From positions 1-23,324 of the IMG/VR virus record IMGVR_UViG_3300020051_000095: DNA of 23,324 bases; one strand, given 5' to 3'. This DNA comes from a virus. Made by a program: the position numbers and the translations under genes. Of this stretch, positions 14,659 to 23,324 are shown one piece after another; positions within the stretch are counted from its first letter, which is position 1; each line of letters starts with the position of its first letter. Below the pieces are notes generated by a model. It saw only the letters and a list, made by a program, of their open reading frames with translations, was not told the DNA's origin and ran no database searches.

Positions 14659-14953
14659 ATATAGTTTTAAAGAAGTACCACACAACATATCTATAGGCGA
14701 TGTTCTATACCACGAATACGCTGGAGAATATGTTAAGGTTGGTCAAATAATAGATAAGGGAGTTGACTTTGTAGAAGTTGATAATAACTTAGTATCTGTT
14801 CCTGAGAATTCATTTATGTTTGTAGCTAAAAATACTGTAGCTGAAAGCTATGGTTTAAAAGGTTATTACGCTAAAATAAAACTGAGTAATACAGAGACCA
14901 GACCAGTTGAATTATTTGCAGTAAATAGCGATATAAGCAAAAGCTTTCCTTAA
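14651..14953 (+). CDS. Small conserved phage structural protein
   Basis: A 100-residue protein overlapping the previous stop by 8 bases, so it is probably translationally coupled. The N-terminal half has a small beta fold (GDVLYHEYAGEYVKVGQI). The C-terminal half, with YGLKGYYAKIKLSN then VELFAVNSDISKSFP, looks like a pattern I have seen in small proteins near tail genes of Bacteroidota phages. There is no signal peptide or membrane segment. A virion or capsid-decoration role is possible from its position; its function is unknown. Confidence 0.65.
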   Translation: MAKYSFKEVPHNISIGDVLYHEYAGEYVKVGQIIDKGVDFVEVDNNLVSVPENSFMFVAKNTVAESYGLKGYYAKIKLSNTETRPVELFAVNSDISKSFP

Positions 14954-14959
14954 ATTTCG

Positions 14960-14967
14960 TATATTTG
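14960..14967 (+). promoter_or_regulatory. Promoter -7 element very close to the start codon
   Basis: TATATTTG followed by CG matches TAnnTTTG and ends 4 bases before the ATG at 14972. If it is active, transcription would begin at or next to the start codon, giving a leaderless or nearly leaderless message. Confidence 0.45.
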
Positions 14968-14971
14968 CGTA

Positions 14972-15373
14972 ATGAGTTTTGATGTTAGAGCAGTAGTTGA
15001 TAGTGACTACGACAACATACTGGTAAACTGGTGGAAAGATTGGGGATGGACACCACCTCCAAAAGATTTTTTACCTAGCACTGGTCTAATTGTTAGTAAG
15101 GATGGAGTTGACATATGCGGTGGATTTCTTTACTTAACAAACTCAAAAGTAGCTCTAACAGAGTTTGTAGTCTCTAACAAGGATTACAAAGAAAAAGACA
15201 GGTCTGATGCAATACAATTTTTATTGGACTGCATAGTTGTTCTAGCTGAAGATAATGGGTGTAAGTACGCTCACGTGATCTTAAAGAACAAGAGTCTTGT
15301 TGAGAAATATAAAGAAACCGGGTACATTGTATCTGACGATAACGTAACTGAAATGGTAAAGGTATGGCAATAG
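14972..15373 (+). CDS. GNAT-like acetyltransferase-fold protein
   Basis: A 133-residue protein of GNAT size. Residues 1-30 (VDSDYDNILVNWWKDWGW) form the first helix. A beta-strand region follows (GLIVSKDGVDICGGFLYL), then the central strand VALTEFVVSN with KDYKEKDRSDAIQFLLDCIV as the following helix. The C-terminal strands are KYAHVILKNKSLVEKYKETGY. The usual R/Q-x-x-G-x-G/A acetyl-CoA loop is replaced by KEKDRSD, so catalysis is uncertain. Proteins of this type next to tail and internal virion genes are known in T7-like phages (gp13 is a GNAT-like example), where the role is in virion assembly. Its end overlaps the next gene by 10 bases, so the two are probably coupled. Confidence 0.7.
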   Translation: MSFDVRAVVDSDYDNILVNWWKDWGWTPPPKDFLPSTGLIVSKDGVDICGGFLYLTNSKVALTEFVVSNKDYKEKDRSDAIQFLLDCIVVLAEDNGCKYAHVILKNKSLVEKYKETGYIVSDDNVTEMVKVWQ

Positions 15374-16128
15374 CAACTGGAACTGCAATATTAGCCGGAG
15401 CTGCACTAACAGCTGCTGGTAGTGCGGGCAACATGATTAAAGGAGCTAAGAGGGCTAAGGATGCTCAGAAAGCTTTAAACAACTTCAAGAGACAAGAACT
15501 TAAGAACGTGACTGAAGGAATGAGAGTGTCTACACTAGGCGCTGAACTTCAGACAAAGCAAGCTCAAGCTAGATTTGAGTCAAGCGTTGACGCTCTTAGA
15601 TCTGGTGGTGTTAGAGGTTTAGTAGGTGGTTTAGGTAATGTGGCAGCACAGGACCAAGCTATGCAGGCTCAAATAGGCGCTGGACTAGACCAACAACAAG
15701 TTGCAATAGACCAAATGGCTGCTCAAGACGAACAAAGAATCAGAGAAATACAAGAAGGAAGAGAGTCTGCTGCTATAGCTGGTTTAGGTCAGGAGATTGC
15801 AGCTGGTAAAGCTCAACAACAACAAGGGATAGCCGGTATAGCAGAGGCTGGGATGTCTGTTCTAACTGCTGGATTAAACGGTCAGCTTGGAGGAGCTACT
15901 GCACCTGGAGCAGACGCTATAACTTCAGCTGGAAGCTCAGCGATGGCTGCTGGAAACTCAGCAATTGCTTCGTTGTCAGCTCCTATAAGTGCTAATTTAG
16001 CACAACCAAAAGCAAGTTCTTTTCAGATGCCAAGTAGTTTTACTGCTGTAAATCCATATGCACCAAAAGATTATAGTGCTGGTTTTGGAGACCAACAAAG
16101 AACTTTTTTTAATTTAGGAAACTACTAG
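15364..16128 (+). CDS. Internal virion protein, T7 gp14-like role
   Basis: A 254-residue protein. Residues 1-25 form an Ala/Gly-rich hydrophobic segment (GTAILAGAALTAAGSAGNMI), which could be membrane-active. From about 30 to 170 it is a long Gln/Ala-rich helix with the look of a coiled coil. The C-terminal part is Ala/Gly-rich, then Pro/Ser-rich. This matches the profile of the smallest ejected protein in T7-like podoviruses, which inserts into the host outer membrane, and it is followed by larger helical proteins as in that module. It starts 10 bases inside the preceding gene. The identity is a role assignment; no strong family motif is seen. Confidence 0.6.
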   Translation: MAIATGTAILAGAALTAAGSAGNMIKGAKRAKDAQKALNNFKRQELKNVTEGMRVSTLGAELQTKQAQARFESSVDALRSGGVRGLVGGLGNVAAQDQAMQAQIGAGLDQQQVAIDQMAAQDEQRIREIQEGRESAAIAGLGQEIAAGKAQQQQGIAGIAEAGMSVLTAGLNGQLGGATAPGADAITSAGSSAMAAGNSAIASLSAPISANLAQPKASSFQMPSSFTAVNPYAPKDYSAGFGDQQRTFFNLGNY

Positions 16129-16129
16129 T

Positions 16130-17521
16130 ATGGCACAAAATACAGCTCAATACGAAGGTTTACAGTACAGCTCTCAGGCTCCGGTATTTGATTACGGCAG
16201 AATCACAAGGGGAGTTAATGAAATCGTAGAGAAGAAAAGATTAGAGGACGAAGCTAAAGCTAGAGAACTTGAAGCTCAAAAGGCAGAGTTAATAAAAGAA
16301 TATGGAGACGAGATATACTCCACATTTGAAATGACTGGTCTTGAGAACGCAGATCAACTTGGTTTAGAGACTAAGAACCTTATCATAGATACAGCTGAGG
16401 ATATACAGAGAAGGTTGACTAACGGACAAATTACTCAATCTGAAGCCACCAGAGAAATGATGATGGCCAGAAACCAATCTAAAAAAGTGTCAGAAAGTAT
16501 GCGTGGATTAGCTGAGTATGCTAATCAAATTAGAAGTAAGGAAGACATTAGTCCTGCCGATCAGTTAAAGTTAGACAGAATAGACAACATGATAGGCAAC
16601 GGTGTTTCTGTTGCTAAAGACTCTAGAGGAAACTATATGTTTTTATCTAAAGAAAATGGCAAGATGGTAGCGTCTCCATTCTCTAAGTTTCCTTCTTACA
16701 TGACATTTTCTGATAACATAAAACCAGAATCTGTTTTAGATGCTGTCATGAAAGATAGTGCCATGAATGAGTACTACGGCAAAGAAGGAGTTGTGTGGAA
16801 GTCTAAGCTTGGTAAAGACAATAAGCTAACAACAAATCAAGTAGAGGGTTTTAGGGGTTATTTAAAAGGATTAAGTGGAGAGAGTTTATACAACTTAGCA
16901 ATAAACTCAGAAGTAGAAGTTCCAAATCCAAAACTAGATGGAGATCTTACGATAGAAAACGAACAAAGCGTTAGAGATGCAATACTTGCTAAGCTTGAAG
17001 AACAAGCTCAAACAAAGTACGGTAACAAAGCTTTAGACGAAAAGAATGGGAAGTTATTACGAGCCCAGCTATACAAAGCATATAAAACTGATGATAAAGA
17101 AAAGGTAGTTGCTCCAGTGAAGAACAAAGACGGAAGAGATTTATATCCTTTAGACACTACTGTACAAAAACCATTAAACTATTCATTTAAGAATAAACCT
17201 ACGGATACTGTTTTTGGTCCAAAAATGCAATCTGAAACAGCTTACAGTGAATTCAAAATAAACTCATACGTTCCATCTGGTTCTGGAAAACCGGCTTTGG
17301 CTAGTATAACTTATTCCGAGCCAGTTTTTGGTCCAAGAGTATCAGAGAGTGTTCCTCCAGAAATAATTGGAACTAGAAAAGTCACTAAAGATATTACTGT
17401 ATACGACCAAGCAGATGAAGAGTGGTTGAAGACTCAGGTAGGAGTTAAGACACCTGAAGAGGTGATTACACCAGCAGAGGAAAAGGGTAAGGGTAATTCA
17501 ATATTTCAACAAAAATTATAA
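16130..17521 (+). CDS. Internal virion protein candidate, helical
   Basis: A 463-residue soluble protein. Residues ~25-130 are a long charged helix (KKRLEDEAKARELEAQKAEL) and are followed by mixed segments. The rest includes SKENGKMVASPFSKFPSYMT and a C-terminal section with repeated VFGP motifs (VFGPKM and VFGPRV). There are no transmembrane or catalytic motifs. It starts one base after the previous stop, and the next gene follows its stop directly. Its position between a gp14-like protein and a giant protein corresponds to T7 gp15, an ejected protein forming the periplasmic tube. I do not recognise the family, so this is context only. Confidence 0.6.
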   Translation: MAQNTAQYEGLQYSSQAPVFDYGRITRGVNEIVEKKRLEDEAKARELEAQKAELIKEYGDEIYSTFEMTGLENADQLGLETKNLIIDTAEDIQRRLTNGQITQSEATREMMMARNQSKKVSESMRGLAEYANQIRSKEDISPADQLKLDRIDNMIGNGVSVAKDSRGNYMFLSKENGKMVASPFSKFPSYMTFSDNIKPESVLDAVMKDSAMNEYYGKEGVVWKSKLGKDNKLTTNQVEGFRGYLKGLSGESLYNLAINSEVEVPNPKLDGDLTIENEQSVRDAILAKLEEQAQTKYGNKALDEKNGKLLRAQLYKAYKTDDKEKVVAPVKNKDGRDLYPLDTTVQKPLNYSFKNKPTDTVFGPKMQSETAYSEFKINSYVPSGSGKPALASITYSEPVFGPRVSESVPPEIIGTRKVTKDITVYDQADEEWLKTQVGVKTPEEVITPAEEKGKGNSIFQQKL

Positions 17522-20500
17522 ATGGATAAACTACAATCTTTATACGAACTTTATTTATCTGAAGGCTTAATAACAGAGGAAATTTCTTTTGAAACTTTTT
17601 CTAATGCGAATGAAGATCAAATAAAACAACTATATGATTTAGGTTCTACTAAAGAACTATTTACTGAGGTTGATGCCGACACATTTGCAACGGCATGGGG
17701 CGTAAAAAAAAAAGAAGATTTGGATTCACCTTCAGAGGGTGGTTCATTGGATTCTCAAACTACTAACCAACCCAGCGATGTAGTAACTCCAGGTATTGAT
17801 AACAGACCTTTAGGAGATATAAAAGATAGGATTGTAGAAGTTGAAGAAGCAAGACAGGAATCTACTAAGAATACAGTACTTGGTGGAATATCTTACTTAA
17901 ATGAATTAATAGTTGGAATACCGGCTGGTATTTATGACGTATCAGGATTTTTTACAACACCTATATCTATGCTTATGGGTCAAGAAGCCGCTACATCTGA
18001 AGGGCTTAAAGATTATTTAGGCGTTGATAGAACTCTTTCTGACTACTACAAAGAAGAAAAAGAAAGGTACAGAGGAGAAGCAAAGGAAGCTACTAAGACC
18101 TTTATGCAAGACCACGAAGCTGGTATCATAGAAAGTATAAAAAAAGGAAACTACAGCGACGCACTAGATAAAACATTTTTCGCTGGTTTAGAGTCAGCTC
18201 CTGTTAGTTTAGCTATGATGGCTGGAGGATCTGTAGCTACACTACCACAACTTGTAGGAGCGTCTACATTAGCATTTTTTGAGCCATCTATGGATGAGCT
18301 AAGGAAAGAAAGACCTGAAGCAAGCAATGCACAGAATGTTTTAGGAGCAATCACGATGGCTGGAGCAGAAAGTGTGTTCTCCTCTATAAATGCAAAGGCA
18401 ATGTCTTCTGTATACAAAAGCATAATAAAAAAAGAAGGTCTAGAGGCTGGTACGCAAATATTCAGAAAGACTTTATTAGAAAGGCTAACAGCTGCAATGG
18501 CTAAGTATGGAGCACCTGTTGGGGCACTATCAGAAGGTCTTGAAGAAGTTGCTACTCAAGCTACTCAGAATGCAGTTAAAGGAAAGCCTATATTTGAAGG
18601 AGCTGGAGACGCTTTCATAGTTGGTATGGCAATGGGTGGTGTGATGTCTTCTCCAATAAACGCAGCTAAGGCTGTTGAGTTAGTTGACGGAGCCATAGAA
18701 ACAGAAGCTCAAAAGAAGATGTCTACTGATATTATCGAGTCTTCTAAGTATAAAGATATTCTAGACGCGTTCTCTGAGAAAAATACTAAAACTCTTGATG
18801 AAGACCAGTTAGATTTTATTGGATTAAGCAAGTCTGAGTCTATTTTTAAAAAACAAATAAAGGAGAAGTTAAAAGAAGGAGAAATAACAAAGGAAGAAGC
18901 TGATCAGTACTTAGAAAGATTCAACGAAGCTTCTAGTATTAGGTCTCAGTTTGAAGGGCTTGAGTTAAGTATAGATCAGCAGTCAAAAATATCTGCCCTA
19001 ATAAAAGAAAAAAGAGCTTTAGAGAAAAAGATAAAAGGAAAGGACAGTAACCTCGTAAAGAAAGAAACCAAAAGGTTAAGCGAGATTAACAAACAGATAG
19101 AATCTATTTCAGAAGAAACTTCTAGCAGGTACTTCATTGGAGCTAGAGAATTAACTAGAGAGGGATTCTTAAATAGAATATCTGACATGTCTCAGCAAAC
19201 ATTTCTTACTTCTGAAGTAAGAGTTGAGAATGACAAAGAAACATCTGACCTAGTAGAGAGAACTTTTATGGAGACTCCTGTAGAGGAAGCAGCTCCTGTA
19301 GAAGACACTAGAACAGAAAAAGAAAAGTATACTGACATAGTTTCTGGAAAACCTAAGTTTCAAAAAGACTTAGACACCGATGTAGAAGAAGCAGAAGTAA
19401 ACGATATAGTTATAGAGATGAACAAAACTCCAGAAGAAAAAGCTTCTTTTGATGTTCCATCTGACTTGACTACAAAGGAAAAAACAAATATACAGAGCTT
19501 AGTAGAGCGTTTTGGAGAGAAGGTTAAGACAATTAAAAGTATAGCTTCACTAGATGGTATACCTTTTATATTTACTATATCTGACCAGCTAACTTCAGGA
19601 GACGTAAACAATCCTTTTACAGGGGAAACAATAAATGTCAAAGGTGGCATTGGCTTCAACATGACTGAAGGTAACGAGGCAAACGCTTGGGCAAATACTA
19701 CTGAAGCAGAAGCTACCAACATGTTGGGCAGAGCTCAGGAAGTTTACAACAAAAACAAACCTCTATTCGAAAGGCTGTGGAGAGAAGGTAAAATACCTAA
19801 CGGACACGTGCCAATGGCTGTTGTAAAGATGGGTCAAACATCTATAAAGAGCAACGAAGCTGTGTTTAGGTTCGCCTCTAATACATTTAAAAACAAGTTC
19901 TCAAAAGCAAAAAGAGTAGCTGCTAAAGAAGGACTTCTTAAAGATCTTAGAAACGCCAAAGGTATTAGCCAAGAAGTAATAGACTACGTAGCAAAACAAA
20001 ACACAATAGATGAGGTCCTTGATAATATTAAAGAATTAAATATATCTAAGAGACCTGATATAACTAGGTTTGTATTTACTGGAGGTATTAAACTAGGGGC
20101 TCAAACAAAACCTGGTAAACCTAAAAGTAATACTGGAGAGGCTTTAGTTGGTGACAACGCAGAACTTTATAAGTACGTACACCTTCAAACAATAAACAAT
20201 ATATTATCTGACCCAGCTACTAGCAATATACCAGACAGTCACGTTGTATCAGTAGTAGGTGTTGATGTACTAAACCCACAAGTAACTAAGGTTGATCACC
20301 AAAACTATCCTTACGGAGTTAAAGGTCAATTGATAGGCGTACTAGAAAAGCCAGTGCACGCAGCTGACGTATTCCCAGAAATGTATAGTAAATCTTTTTA
20401 CTTGCAAAAAGAAAACAAAGCAGGTAAACCTACTAGTCCAGAAACAGCTGTAAGACAATCAGTAGCAGCTGGAGGAGCAATAGCTGGAATAAAAGCATTT

Positions 20501-23324
20501 AGAGGAGCCAAGATGTCTACCAAGATGGACACCATGAAAAAGTTGTTAGGCAAACTAAAGCTTGCGTTCCCAAGTGTTACTATAGTCGAAACACAACAAG
20601 AGTTTGATAGAGCACTTGAGCAGCCTAACGTATTTAAGTTTGTTAAAAAAGGAGAAGTTGTTTACGGATTTACAATGGACGGTAAGGTATTCCTTAACCC
20701 ATCTCTAGCTACAGCTAACACTGCTATACATGAGTTTGGTCACGTATGGATAAACTTCCTTAAACAATCAAACCCTGACTTGCTTAAAAAAGGATATGAT
20801 CTTTTAGAAGGTACAGATATACTTAAAAGAAAAATAGTTGAGTACGGAGACGTTGAGCTTGCTAGAGAAGAAGCTATAGCAGAGCTTATGGGTAATAAAG
20901 GCGAGACCATAGTAGAAGCTGGTTTTAAATCAAAATTCAAGAACTGGTTAAACGCGGTGTTCACTTACGTGAAAAACAATACTAAAGGGTTTGCTGACAT
21001 GAGTCCAGAAGAATTCACCGATATGAGTCTTGAAGAATTTATAGACGGGTCTCTTAATTCTATACTACAAGGAAAAGAAATAACAGCAAAAGAGATAAAA
21101 TCTATTGGTGTTAAGTTCCAGAAAGAAGGTGTTGAAGGACTAATAAGAAGAGGTTTAGACGAAAAGATTTCTGATAAAACCATTAAAGAAGTATTAGTAG
21201 AGCAGGGGTATAGTAAGAAGGAAATTACAGAAAAATTTCTAAAAGTTAAGAAAGAAAGAGCTGATGTTATAAGAAAATCAGAAGGTATTATAGACCCTAT
21301 GGATGATAGATGGTCTACTAAAGTCAGAAAATACTTAAAGAAGTTGTTTAAAGCTAGAAAGCTTAACGCGAAATCTTCTCAAATAGCTAATGAAACAAGA
21401 GAGGGAAGTATAGAAGCTCAAGTTAAACAAGCGTTGTTTTACACTCAAAGGTTGAAGTCTGCAATTAAGTCTTACGATGGATCTATAACTAAAGATCAAC
21501 TAGTTAAGGAAGTTAGTAAAATAATAAATGGGGAAACACCAATTAGTAGACCAGAAGATGCTGGATTGCAAAAAGTATTTGGTATAGCTAGTGTAGCTCG
21601 TAACCATATAGATTTACTTTCTGAAGCATTGATCGAATCTGGTGCAGTAAAGTATGACGAGTCTATAGAAAACATAGAGAATAACAAAGGGAAGTACCTT
21701 ACTACATCTTACAGGATATTTGACTCTAACAACTGGGAAAAAGAACTTCTAGAGAAAGAAGATGGAAAGCAAATAGTAGCTAGAGCAAAAAACTTTTTCT
21801 TAAAAGACAAGAAAACTATACGAGAAGCTAAGAAACTTTCGAAAGAAACTCAAGACGACTTTGATACTGTCCTTGATATTTTAGCAGAAAGAAAGGTGGA
21901 CTTTATACTTAAAATGTCTGAGAAGTCAGAATTCATAAACCCTAGTAAAACAGGGAAAAAAGACGTTAGTATTCTTAAGGAAAAGAAAGACATTCCTGAA
22001 GTAATAAGAATGTTGATGGGAGAGTATACAGACCCTGTTCAAAATTACCAAAGAACTGTATATAAAATATCTAACCTATTAGAGTCTCAAAAATATTTAG
22101 CTAAAGTTAGAGAGAACGGTTTAGGTGTATGGTTGTTTGAGAAGAATGACTTATCTAGACCTAAAGGGTATGATCAATTAATATCTAGTGATACTGAAAA
22201 CTATGGGCCATTATCTGGTCTTTATACTTCCAAAGAAATTAAGGAGTCAATGGAGAACGCACCAGTTATTGCAGGTAAACTTTTAGACAGCAAGCCTTAT
22301 AGATGGTACCTAGACAAAGTTTCTAAGGTTAAGTACGCGAAGACTATTTGGTCTCCAGCAACTCACGGTAAAAACATATTTGGTAACATGTTCTTTATGG
22401 CTCAGAATCTTTACTTAAACCCTCAAGAATACTATAAAGCCGTAAAGATGATTACATCAGACTTGTTTAACAAAAGTTCTGAAGATCAGTTAGCTACGAT
22501 GAAGTCATACATAGAAGCTGGTATTATAAATCAGAATGCTACACTTAGAGACCTTCAAGATGTTTTCAAGGACTCTAAAAACTTTGAAGACACTCTTGAT
22601 AAAGCATACGAAAAGACAAATGACATTGGGAAAATAGGAAAAGCTAAGGCTGATTTTATAAAAGGATTTAAGACTGCTGATAAGTTTACGAGAGACATAT
22701 ATCAGGCGGAGGATGATTTGTTTAAGATAATAGCTTTCGAAACAGAAAAGAAAAGACAGTCTAAGATAGAGTTTGGTAAAGAGTATTCTGAGTTATCAGT
22801 TCAACAAAAATCTACTATAGATAAGATGTCTGCTGAAAACACTAAGAACTTATTGCCTAACTACGGAAGAGTCGGTGAAATAACTAAGTACTTGAGAGCT
22901 CTACCAGTTGTAGGTTCTTTTGCATCATTCCAGTTAGAGTCATATAGAACCGCTTACAATACTGTAAACATAGCTATGAATGACTTGAAGTCTGATAACC
23001 CAAGGAGAAGAGTACACGGAGCTAAAAGGTTAGCTGCTATTGTATCATTTCAAACTACTTGGCATGTTGCCGTTTCAATGATTGGACAATCGTTTGGAGG
23101 ATTTTTCGGTGATGAAGAAGACAGTCAAGTACAAAAGTATTTAGCGCCAATACTTCCAGATTGGAATAGAAATTCAAATTTATTAGTAGGAGAAATTGGT
23201 AAAGGATTTATAACATACACAGACATGAGTGGTTCAAACCCTCATGGTCAGTTAGATAAAATGATGAATGCAATGTTTTCTGACAAAGAAATAGGTTGGA
23301 AAGTATTAGACGTATTAAACGAAG
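17522..23324 (+). CDS. Giant internal virion protein with HEFGH metallopeptidase motif (partial, 3' end cut by window)
   Basis: The frame opens at 17522, right after the preceding stop, and runs to the window edge without a stop, giving at least 1934 residues. Hydrophobic stretches lie at about 117-150, 218-255 and 361-378. A coiled coil occupies ~483-532. H1070-E-F-G-H1074 is a zinc-binding HExxH motif, with E1117 or E1121 in REEAIAELMG as a possible third ligand, a gluzincin arrangement like that in large phage polyvalent proteins. Beyond ~1250 it is helical and charged, ending with membrane-compatible segments near 1820-1870. Such giant proteins at the end of the internal virion module are ejected with DNA in T7-like podoviruses, and a peptidase there could help cross the cell envelope or act in the cytoplasm. 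Its fold and peptidase activity are inferred. Confidence 0.72.
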   Translation, partial: MDKLQSLYELYLSEGLITEEISFETFSNANEDQIKQLYDLGSTKELFTEVDADTFATAWGVKKKEDLDSPSEGGSLDSQTTNQPSDVVTPGIDNRPLGDIKDRIVEVEEARQESTKNTVLGGISYLNELIVGIPAGIYDVSGFFTTPISMLMGQEAATSEGLKDYLGVDRTLSDYYKEEKERYRGEAKEATKTFMQDHEAGIIESIKKGNYSDALDKTFFAGLESAPVSLAMMAGGSVATLPQLVGASTLAFFEPSMDELRKERPEASNAQNVLGAITMAGAESVFSSINAKAMSSVYKSIIKKEGLEAGTQIFRKTLLERLTAAMAKYGAPVGALSEGLEEVATQATQNAVKGKPIFEGAGDAFIVGMAMGGVMSSPINAAKAVELVDGAIETEAQKKMSTDIIESSKYKDILDAFSEKNTKTLDEDQLDFIGLSKSESIFKKQIKEKLKEGEITKEEADQYLERFNEASSIRSQFEGLELSIDQQSKISALIKEKRALEKKIKGKDSNLVKKETKRLSEINKQIESISEETSSRYFIGARELTREGFLNRISDMSQQTFLTSEVRVENDKETSDLVERTFMETPVEEAAPVEDTRTEKEKYTDIVSGKPKFQKDLDTDVEEAEVNDIVIEMNKTPEEKASFDVPSDLTTKEKTNIQSLVERFGEKVKTIKSIASLDGIPFIFTISDQLTSGDVNNPFTGETINVKGGIGFNMTEGNEANAWANTTEAEATNMLGRAQEVYNKNKPLFERLWREGKIPNGHVPMAVVKMGQTSIKSNEAVFRFASNTFKNKFSKAKRVAAKEGLLKDLRNAKGISQEVIDYVAKQNTIDEVLDNIKELNISKRPDITRFVFTGGIKLGAQTKPGKPKSNTGEALVGDNAELYKYVHLQTINNILSDPATSNIPDSHVVSVVGVDVLNPQVTKVDHQNYPYGVKGQLIGVLEKPVHAADVFPEMYSKSFYLQKENKAGKPTSPETAVRQSVAAGGAIAGIKAFRGAKMSTKMDTMKKLLGKLKLAFPSVTIVETQQEFDRALEQPNVFKFVKKGEVVYGFTMDGKVFLNPSLATANTAIHEFGHVWINFLKQSNPDLLKKGYDLLEGTDILKRKIVEYGDVELAREEAIAELMGNKGETIVEAGFKSKFKNWLNAVFTYVKNNTKGFADMSPEEFTDMSLEEFIDGSLNSILQGKEITAKEIKSIGVKFQKEGVEGLIRRGLDEKISDKTIKEVLVEQGYSKKEITEKFLKVKKERADVIRKSEGIIDPMDDRWSTKVRKYLKKLFKARKLNAKSSQIANETREGSIEAQVKQALFYTQRLKSAIKSYDGSITKDQLVKEVSKIINGETPISRPEDAGLQKVFGIASVARNHIDLLSEALIESGAVKYDESIENIENNKGKYLTTSYRIFDSNNWEKELLEKEDGKQIVARAKNFFLKDKKTIREAKKLSKETQDDFDTVLDILAERKVDFILKMSEKSEFINPSKTGKKDVSILKEKKDIPEVIRMLMGEYTDPVQNYQRTVYKISNLLESQKYLAKVRENGLGVWLFEKNDLSRPKGYDQLISSDTENYGPLSGLYTSKEIKESMENAPVIAGKLLDSKPYRWYLDKVSKVKYAKTIWSPATHGKNIFGNMFFMAQNLYLNPQEYYKAVKMITSDLFNKSSEDQLATMKSYIEAGIINQNATLRDLQDVFKDSKNFEDTLDKAYEKTNDIGKIGKAKADFIKGFKTADKFTRDIYQAEDDLFKIIAFETEKKRQSKIEFGKEYSELSVQQKSTIDKMSAENTKNLLPNYGRVGEITKYLRALPVVGSFASFQLESYRTAYNTVNIAMNDLKSDNPRRRVHGAKRLAAIVSFQTTWHVAVSMIGQSFGGFFGDEEDSQVQKYLAPILPDWNRNSNLLVGEIGKGFITYTDMSGSNPHGQLDKMMNAMFSDKEIGWKVLDVLNE

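Noticed and set aside
17522-23324. Reverse-strand ORFs between 18151 and 21687
   Set aside because: They are short shadows inside a single 5.8 kb open frame on the + strand with coherent protein features.
1-23324. tRNA genes, insertion sequences, integrase or attachment sites
   Set aside because: No cloverleaf-like sequence, transposase, integrase motif or terminal inverted repeat was noticed. I could not run a tRNA or repeat search, so small elements may have been missed.

Overview
The window looks like part of a tailed-phage genome, most likely a podovirus infecting a member of the Bacteroidota (a flavobacterial or marine host is plausible). Three things support this. All convincing genes lie on the + strand, tightly packed, in the order portal, scaffold-like, major capsid, connector proteins, large tail 'muzzle' protein, internal virion proteins. 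Several intergenic gaps carry the Bacteroidota-type -7 promoter element TAnnTTTG (2428, 5821, 11780, 14020, 14960). Start codons follow A-rich leaders rather than Shine-Dalgarno sequences. The gene order and the feel of the portal and muzzle proteins resemble crAss-like phages and related Bacteroidota podoviruses. No terminase or polymerase lies in the window, so the lineage cannot be fixed.

Layout. 1-5767 is the head module: tail of an upstream gene, portal, acidic scaffold-like protein, major capsid protein, and a conserved protein of unknown role. It is closed by a clear intrinsic terminator at 5785-5819. 5845-11771 is the connector/tail module: two connector (ring) candidates, then a 1456-residue muzzle-like protein whose C-terminus has become Thr-rich repeat linkers joining small Cys-containing domains. 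11811-13998 is an accessory stretch: a second modular Thr-rich protein, a hairpin plus terminator, and a GT-A-type glycosyltransferase. 14047-15373 holds a small protein that reads like the missing end of the muzzle, a small conserved protein and a GNAT-like protein. 15364-23324 holds internal virion proteins, the last of which is at least 1934 residues long, carries an HEFGH zinc-peptidase motif and runs off the window.

The part most worth attention is 10587-14658. A muzzle-like gene appears split into two polypeptides that both carry repeated W-x4-Y-x-C motifs. The two parts are separated by Thr-rich modular domains and a glycosyltransferase. I infer a virion appendage made of interchangeable small domains on mucin-like linkers, possibly O-glycosylated by the phage's own enzyme. 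The in-frame tandem repeats on either side of the domains give a simple route for gaining or losing them by recombination. The repeats, the gene order and the DxD motif are seen directly; the glycosylation and domain-shuffling roles are inference.
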